DNA of 64,000 nt. It comes from Gordionus sp. m RMFG-2023. Taxonomy: Eukaryota > Nematomorpha > Gordioida > Chordodea > Parachordodidae. Below the pieces are notes generated by a model. The model worked only from the letters and a program-made list of their open reading frames with translations, was not told the origin of the DNA and searched no databases. The position numbers and the translations under genes were made by a program. The DNA lies in the NCBI RefSeq assembly GCF_954871325.1, contig NC_088778.1, positions 6,109,743 to 6,173,742 of the forward strand, given 5' to 3'. Below are positions 12,801 through 21,800 of the stretch, one piece after another. Each line of letters begins with the position of its first letter. The stretch's first letter is position 1.

Positions 12801-15800
12801 ATTCATTCTTATATAATATACCTTAATGAACCAAAATTTGGCGTTTTTAGCGGCAGCAACCATTACTCTATGTCTATGCTCCTGGGTCTGGCTTAAAACC
12901 TATTACCAATAAAAAATAATTATAACTTTTCTTGAAAATCAAAATAACTCAATAAAAAAAAACAATAATTGATATTCCCATTTAGTAAAATTTATGGCAG
13001 AAAGTCGAAAAATTAAAATTAGTCTATTATTAACAGGTTGGATAGAAGTGCTAAAAGTAAATATGAGTTTTTAGTGATTGACATGCTGATATAGCATCTG
13101 TCCAAAAGAAGTCAGTCCTCTCATCCCAGTAGTTTGCCTGATGATTTTTCTTAGTTTTTGTTTCCGTGATATTTTTTTTCATTTCATTTCATTGAAATTA
13201 ATTTCATAAGATTGAGAAGAAAAAAATTTATTACAGGAGAAATCGGGATAATATAACATTAACATTAGGGTCCATAAGACCCATTTAGTAAGAGACGAGA
13301 GTTTTGATTTTTGGCACAAATATCATACAGAAGTTTTTATTATCACATGACACTGATGGGTAAGTAAAAAAAATATGAGAAAATTTTATTTTTTCACTAT
13401 TTATTAAAAAACTTAACCATTTCTAATCTGACTAGATAATTATTTATAAAGACGTTTTTATTATCAGATGACAAAGATTGGTAAGTAAAAAACATAGGAG
13501 TAAATTTGCTTGTTAATTTTTCACTACTAGCAACCAAAAAAAATGGCCATATCTAATTTTACAAACTAATGTTTTTAAATGAATAATCTATTTTCCAAAG
13601 AATTCAAGGATTAAATCTGTATCTTTTAAAAATATCACCCCCACTCTCTTCCTCTAAGAATAGAAAAATGAGCAGCAGGTATAATAATGAGTTATATAAA
13701 GTCAGTCAGAAGTTAATCCCTCATTGATTAATAGCAAAACAGTAGATTTTTAGGCATATATCAAATAGGAACTCGAGTCTTTAAGCAATAACGAGTAAAA
13801 TATTTAAATAATACAGTATCTAGTTCCGAAAAAAAAATGTGAATGAAACAAATGCATGTAATTACGGTGCTTAAATCTTCTATTCTTGTCATGACTCCCA
13901 TTTCCATTTCTCTCCTCTCAGCGGCAGTCTCTGGACAGGGGTACAATGTTGCGCGAAAACTAATTAAAGTAAAAAATAAATATATAAATATAATCAAAAA
14001 AAAAATAAATACTCAATTTCAAATAACATTTTAATCCAATTTCTTTCTCTTTTCAACTCTTAAATTTTAAATTTTTACGAGATCTTTTAAAATATTAGAT
14101 AAAATTATTTTACGCTTCGCAAATTTTTTTAACGCGGGATCTGAGTTGGTCGCCTTGAAAGAATATCATGAAAACCACCTTGAAAACTTTGTCACCCTTA
14201 AAATAAATCGAAATATTATAATATCTATAAAATATATTAAACTGAATTAGTAATGGTTACATCTATCAAGAATCATCAGTTTTTAAGATTAGAAATAGGG
14301 GCTGTTTAAATACTATAGGGTTCTATCTAGGGTTTCTGCAAAAATCAACGTTATTTTCGAGATTTTGAGAATTAATAAAGAAATATTCGCATAGGCTTTT
14401 AACATTTCGCGTTTTCGACCTTAAATTACATTCTAAAATTGTTGAGGGAATTATGTATTCTATAAGTTTTAATAGTCCCCTAAAAAAAGAAAAGTTAACC
14501 AAATATTAAAAAAAATTCAGATACCTAAAAAAACCTATATAAGTTTTTTTAAAAAACATGTTTTTTATAAAGACTTTTTAAGGTTGTTTTTTAAAGAATT
14601 GAAATAGATTAAATTTAGCTAAAAATGCGAATTTCTAACCTTTACTTAACTAAATTAGGTTCATTAGTAGGGATAGAACACTTTCTGTCAAAAATAGTGT
14701 ATAAATTATTTACAGTCACTGGATCTTCCAACGGGTTATCAATGTCCGAACGTCTTAAAAATACGTTGCCCCTACAGGCTCTCCATAAAAGCTTTTCGAA
14801 AGAAGGAAATCTTTCCCTCAATACCACGCCGGCCACAAACCTTTTTTTTTGGATATACGTAATTTTATTTTATTACAAAGAGAAATTAAAGAAGTTTGCA
14901 TTAAAAAAAAAGAAAGAAAAAGAGATAAAAGAAACGAGAGGAGAAATAATAGTTTTAAAAAAATTTGGAAAAAAGGGTAGAAAAGAATAAAAGAAAGCAA
15001 ATAAAAAGAGAAGAAAAGAATTTATGTATGAAAGAAAGAAAGTATATTACGTTCTCAACTCACAATCATGCTGTCCTGTGTGTTAACATTCACTCGATTC
15101 ACATAGTATTCATTTATAAACAGTAAAGGTGCATTCATAGTGGGATCTGATTCCGACACGATTTAACAGCTGAGCGATTTAAAAAATCTATTAATGAGAT
15201 CGATATTTCGATTAAAATCAATAATTCTTAGATTATTCTCATGAATAGAATTAAAATTGATCTCATAAACAGATTTTTAAAATCGGCTGTTAAATCTTCC
15301 CGGATCGAATTCCACTATGAATCCAACTTAAATACATAAATAGATTCATCTTCCGACAAATTGTAAATTTCCAGACGCAACATTCATTCATTTCCATGTC
15401 AGAATCACGTAAAATGCTATCAATAATTTGCGGAGGAGGAAATAAATAACTGTACCTCTATAGATAGCGAGGCGAATAACACCGTATTTCGTAACAATTA
15501 TGTTTCAACTTAATTACTGATTTTATTTTTACTTATTTGATGGCCAAGTTTAATCAATCTATTTTAGGGTCGGGCATGTTCGGTCGGGTTAAACCGGGCC
15601 TACAAGTGTCTACTTAATCATCATTATTTAAAAATTCATTCCTTAATTTCGTTCACGTCTAAAATAGATCTCCCAAAGGGCAAAATTTGATATAAATAAA
15701 TATGAACAAAAAAAAGGTATTAAATTAAAGCATGTTCTTGTTAGTTGAAATAATGAAAGTTGCATATAATTATTTATAAATAATAAGCGTTTTATGAAAA

Positions 15801-18800
15801 GTGAATACAAGGTAAATAAAATATATTTCTTAAAAAATATTACAAGTAAAATATAATGGCAGGGCAATAAAAAAAAAAGAGAGAAAAAAAATAATATTAA
15901 ATAGCATTATATTTAGTATATAGATTTGCATAAATATATAATAAATGAATTATAAAAAAGGGAAATAGTAATTAGTAAGCTTAAAATTGATTTAAGGGTA
16001 TTATTTTTATATGAAAGCCGGGAAAACCCTAAATCACCGGCGACAAACCGACCAGGTACTAAGAGATCTGATTTCCTCGAATCCATGCGAGCGCGTTGCA
16101 AGCTCAACGCCTGCGAAGCCGTCATCCTTCTCATCGCCTTGCGCTGGGCTGACATGATGGCCGCTGCATCCGGGTCCTGATCGGTCAGCGAGTCCGATTT
16201 ATCTAATTGGCCGAGAGTCAATCTAGAGGTGGATCTAGTATTTACTGGCGTGGGTATAGGCTCCGATGCAAGATTTATAGGCTTATTTAAAAATAAGTCA
16301 AATTTTGTGAGAGAGAAAAAATTAAAATCATGTATGCTTTAGGAGTGCTAGGTTTGGCCTCAAAAAATATATATACTCGCCTGATTAAACGCCCATTGGG
16401 TATTATTATTATCATAAATCTAATCCTAAACAACACCAAAATATATATGATAATCGACGCTAATGATTCAGCCAATGCCGTTTTAATATTCTATTTATCG
16501 TGAGTAAAATAGCGTTGCGCATGATTTAATATTAAGTAATACAATGTTATAAATTAGTACATTAAGTATATATATATATATAAATCAATTGTTTTATTTT
16601 GTATTATTAATTACGAATATAGGCACGTCAAAGAAAGATAAATTAATATCCTGGAGGAGAGTATGTGATTGATTAACATTTTTGCGGGGAAATTGAGACT
16701 CCTTGGCAATTTTAAAGAAGTACTCGATTAAATTTTAATAAATAAAAGGGCACTTAATTTAACTAGATTTAAAAAAACCAATAATTAGTAAGTAGTTTTA
16801 AGTGGGTATGTATATCAAACATCCAAGAGCCCGATAATTTATCATCAGATGATGGGATGAGGTCAGATGATTTCACTACATTACCTTAGTCATTAAGTAA
16901 ATCCTCACTTCATGATTTCACATGCGCATTTCTTCCTTTTCCAAAAGAAGGAATAAGTCAAATCCGGTTGATATCGCAAGATAATCTCTTCCCTTGGACA
17001 TATTATCTCAAGCAAAAATTTAAAGCTTTTTTTAAAAAAAACATATATATTAGGCGGCGAAAAAATTAATATACAAATGATTGATTTAAAAATATAATTA
17101 TGCTTGTTTTAAATTTATCAATATGTAATAAATAAGGTAAAATAAAAATAATTAGATTATCTTACAAATTATAATATAAATAATGAACTAGATGATGAGG
17201 TTATTTGATATAATGCTATAATTACAAAATAATTCTTGGACTATTGATGCAAAATGGCTTTTTACATAACTAATTTTGATAAATACGTTTTTTAAAATTA
17301 TAAATTTCATTAAAACAAAAATAACCTATACAATAGATGTCGTCTTATCGTTGTTAAACGGCTAAATTTGAGGCGATTTTTAAAAATGGTTAGCTCAATT
17401 TTTAATCAGAAAAATATTACGCAAGCCTAAAGATTTTGCTAAAATGGTACAAAGGTTCGGACATCTACTAGCGAAATCTCGAGGCTTGGGCAATATTTTT
17501 CTGGCTAAAATATTGAGTCAGCCATTTTTAAAAATCAGCTCAAATCGAGCCGTTTTAACAACACTATGCGCATAGATTTATAAAAAAAATTTACTAAATT
17601 ATAAAGAAAGAGAAAGAAAATATCTATATATATATATATTTAAACGTTAAACATTAATAAAATGAAGAATTTTAACTAAAACATCCATCATAAATTCGAT
17701 ATTATTTGATTTATAATGGCGATTCTAATTACCCGAATTTCGCATTACCCTTTCAAAAATAGAGAGTCCAAAAGTCATTTTAAAAACGCCAAAAGTTTAT
17801 AAAACGATTTAGGCCGTCCTGTAATAGAATTTAGCTTCTGTTTGAAATGGGAATAAGTTAGGATGCCCATTAATAAAATTTGGCAAATAAATCAACGTGC
17901 CCTTTTTGGGATTTTGAATTCACGGGGATTCTTGAGATCATAAAAATCTGGTTTCACCGGAAATATATTTGAAAAATTGTCTGATAAATAGTACATATTA
18001 ATCCCCGTAATCTATATATCATTTTCGTATTATCTTCATATTTAAATTTCATTTTCATATCAACTTTATGTTAATAATTTCAACTTAGCTATGTCCAAAA
18101 TCCTTTTTTAAAAATTTAGAAAAGTGTTAAAACTTTCAGAAGTTTATAAATTTTTAATGAAAGTGAAATGTTAAATTTTTGAAATTTTCATGAATTATAT
18201 TTTGGACATGCTTTTATTTTTATTATAAAAAATGAAGCTTATTTTTTCGATAAAGTTTAAAAAAGTTTACGAATCGAATTTTTTTATATTTTGGACATTG
18301 CCGCCTAATCCTGAACTCCAATTAATCGAATACCATTAAATCTCAATTTTCATATAAAATTAATGAATTATAATTTGGCCAAATAAACTAATGTTAATGT
18401 TATGTTTTTTAAAAAAAAAATCCGGACAGACCAATTCCGATCTAAGGCGGTTTACAATTTAAATTTCTTTGACCATCTGCAGGGTTCAAACCTGCGTTCT
18501 GGCACAACCCCCTCTCTTGATACACAAACTGCTATTTGTATGTATTTTTTGGCAACATCCTTTTTGATTGTTTTTAAATAAAAATATTTTAATTGGTTTA
18601 AAATTTTAATAAATTGAGTATTTCAAATTTTTTTTTTTTACTCGAGTATTCTTTGGGATTATGTTATTCTTAAAAGTCATAGCAAAAATATAAATAAAAT
18701 CATGCGCACATTATTTGTAACATAATATTTTTATATTATATTATCTTTAAAATGTTGATTTTCATAAAATTTCAAAAAATTATCTAAACATGCCTAATAA

Positions 18801-21800
18801 AAAAAGAATCTTTTTATATTACATTTATATTTAAACATTTGTATTAGTGATTTAATGTGTTTAAAAATATTTGAGGAACCTTTTTAAAATACTTTTTGAA
18901 ATAGACACCTTAAAAATAATATGACTTGCAAATATTTTCCAAATTTATGCATAGTTGAAATTACAGGTTGATCGATATTTAACCGGTCAAATATGGTCAA
19001 ATTCAAATAATTTTTAAGAAAATATTAGCAATTATTTTGTATATAATAGTAAAATGTATCTATAATATTAATTTTATAATATTTTTTAAATTCATTCATA
19101 CAATAATTAATGTTTCGCTTTCCGTGACAAAGTCTTTTCTGATTTCATATTCAATTTTATCAATTTTCCTGATGTCGAGATCGAGTAAGAATATTAACCC
19201 AAATAGACCAATTTCTTTCCGAAGAAAAAGTAGAACTAGGAATTTTTGATAAAATGCCACTTATATTAATAGGCATGGTGATCAAACCCATTCCATTAAC
19301 TTGAGGCCATATTGTTTCTTATGTTACTTCTTTCCAAATAATTTGCTAAAACATACCGCTTTCACTTCTGAAATTTGTGATATATCTTAAAATATTTTGA
19401 TCATCACCACCTGGTAAAATGCCTAATTCCTGGAATGTACCCCCATACTTCATTAAATACACTACTAGCAAGATGCTCCTTTTGATATTGTATATAAATA
19501 AGCAGCATCGTGATCACATGTATCTATGTCGTCTTTCAATTTTTCAAACATATTTTTAATTTATGTCTTCAGATTTTTTTTTAGAGTATTTGACCTCATT
19601 TGACCAGGTCAAATACTCCGATCAATTTATCGGTGACCTAATTGCTAACCCCGCATAAATATATATTTAGACAGCATATTTTCAAAAAAATATTTTTTAG
19701 GAACCTCTACAAAATATAGTTATACATTTCTGATTCTCATATAAGGCAAATTTCCGATTAACCCGTCAGACTTTGACGGGCTATTTGCCAGTAATTATAT
19801 AAATACCATATAATATAATTTTGTTAGTGAAATTTGTTAGCAAAATTTTTTTTCTTAATTCTTAGATTCTATTATTTATCTCTAAAAAAAATAAATAAAA
19901 TGTTAATAATTGTTTTTGGGTGAGGTGAGTTAATATATTAAATAAATAATGTACAGTAAAACCCGGATTTGATATTCCTCTAGGAATCATAAATTTTAAA
20001 CGTTAAATGATAAAACATGAAATATTTTAATTTTTCTAAGAAAATTTTTAGTGCCAATAATTGTAAACGGTAGAAGCGGGAAAAGGTAAAACGGGAAGGT
20101 GATATCAAGGTTTCACTGTATATGGTTTGTTATTTGCGTTTTGGTGTTACACTGTTATACTATGTTATAATATTTTATATAGATCGCGAATATAAATTGC
20201 TAGGTATACAAAGGTGAAATTTGATAAAGAAGAAAAAATAATAATAAGGCAAAATAAATTTCGAATGTACTATTAATGCGCTTTAATTTTTATAAATTTA
20301 AATATTTTATTTCGCTTGAATTATAATAATTACGAGATAATAAAGTTTAGGAAGAGAAAAAAATGTAAAATAAATAATGATAGTGATTGTTGTACAGTAA
20401 ATGATAGTGGTAGTCTGACCAAAATAATATTTTCGAATTTGAAGTTTTGAAAATTGTCATTATATACATAAAAGCATCTATTTTTAATGGTAGCTATGAC
20501 TCAGAGGTTATAACTCTTGGATGATGTACTGAAGCGCAGCAGAATATTAGTTAAATTCGATCCCTGATTTGATCAGTTTTTTTCCTCCTAAAACTGACCT
20601 CTTAGCTAATGTTTAAAAGGGCCAAATATGATGGTGAAAATAATATATATTAAAAATAATGATTTAATAAAAGTTGATCTCTAAACAACGACTCAGGAAA
20701 CCAATATCATTATGTTGAACGTACCTTCCTAAATAATGAAAAATTGTTATACTAGAATTATCTTTTTCAAAAAACTTGACGCCTCTTTATAAATAAAATA
20801 ATTCGACATTTTAACTTTCAATAAACGAAAATCAAATGAAATCAAACTCTTTGCCCTGCCTCCAGTCTTTTGTAAGGTTAACATTCATTCACATATAAAA
20901 AAAATTCAGGCAACTGAATTTCGTAGGCAATTATTTGTAATTCAAATTATGAAAGTTAAGGAAAAGCCTGTTCCTAACCCCAATTTCCTAGCCGAACCAC
21001 CTGGCATGCTGAGATTTCCCGCATTGGCCGCAATAGGGGCCCGAATGTTGGAGTCGCTGGAGCTGTCCCCTCCAATGCTTATAAGATCCCCCTGGGGTGA
21101 AGTTGGGGGCGGAGGGCGTGGTGGAATCAAGTAGCTATGAGGGTCGTCTATTGCAGTGCCGCTCATTGAAGTACGTCTGGCCGTTATTCCACGGGGAGTG
21201 TCATGCATCTGAAAGGAAACCGCGAGAGGATTTGAATCATCACCGTCATTCGAATTGGAAGATGAAGGATAGGAAGATAAAAGCCGCGTCCGTTCCGTAA
21301 TAAGTTGAGTTTGAGAGGGAAACAAGGGCGGAAGCGGAAAAGTGGAAGAGGGGGGAGAGTGAATTTTGGCGGTAAATTTAGAGAGACGATTATATGTTTT
21401 ATGAGGATAGGGTGAAGAAGGAGGTGTAGATTGGCGCCTAATCTGAGAGGAGGAGGGAGGGAAGGAATGAGGAGACAAAAAGAGAGGAAATAAAGAAAAA
21501 CGGGGAAGGGAGAAAGGGTTAATAAAAAGGTGGTTTCCAATGTTAATTAAATATTGATAAGAGTGATATCTTGATAATAGGAAGAGAGGTTATATCAAAT
21601 AAATGAGTAAGGTTATTTTGACAGTGCATAATAAGATTCATTTTACCACAGAATATAAAAAAAAATCCATTGAGTAGTTGGATACTTTAAAACATATTTA
21701 TCATAATTTGAAATTCCTCCAACAAAGAGGTAGGGTTCAGAAATTGTTTCGAGGATGCATCTAAGATTCATTATTTAATTAATAGAATTCAATTTGAAAT

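Noticed and set aside
18475-18530. B-box-like GGGTTCAAACCTGC
   Set aside because: No matching A-box or cloverleaf; could be a worn SINE but not supportable.
20949-21300. Plus-strand frames opposite the loop exon
   Set aside because: The minus-strand frame has a clean acceptor and joins in phase with the V-ATPase gene. The plus frames are shadows.
21184-21540. Second minus-strand frame overlapping exon 4
   Set aside because: It is in another frame and consists largely of the translated pyrimidine tract of the 3' splice site.
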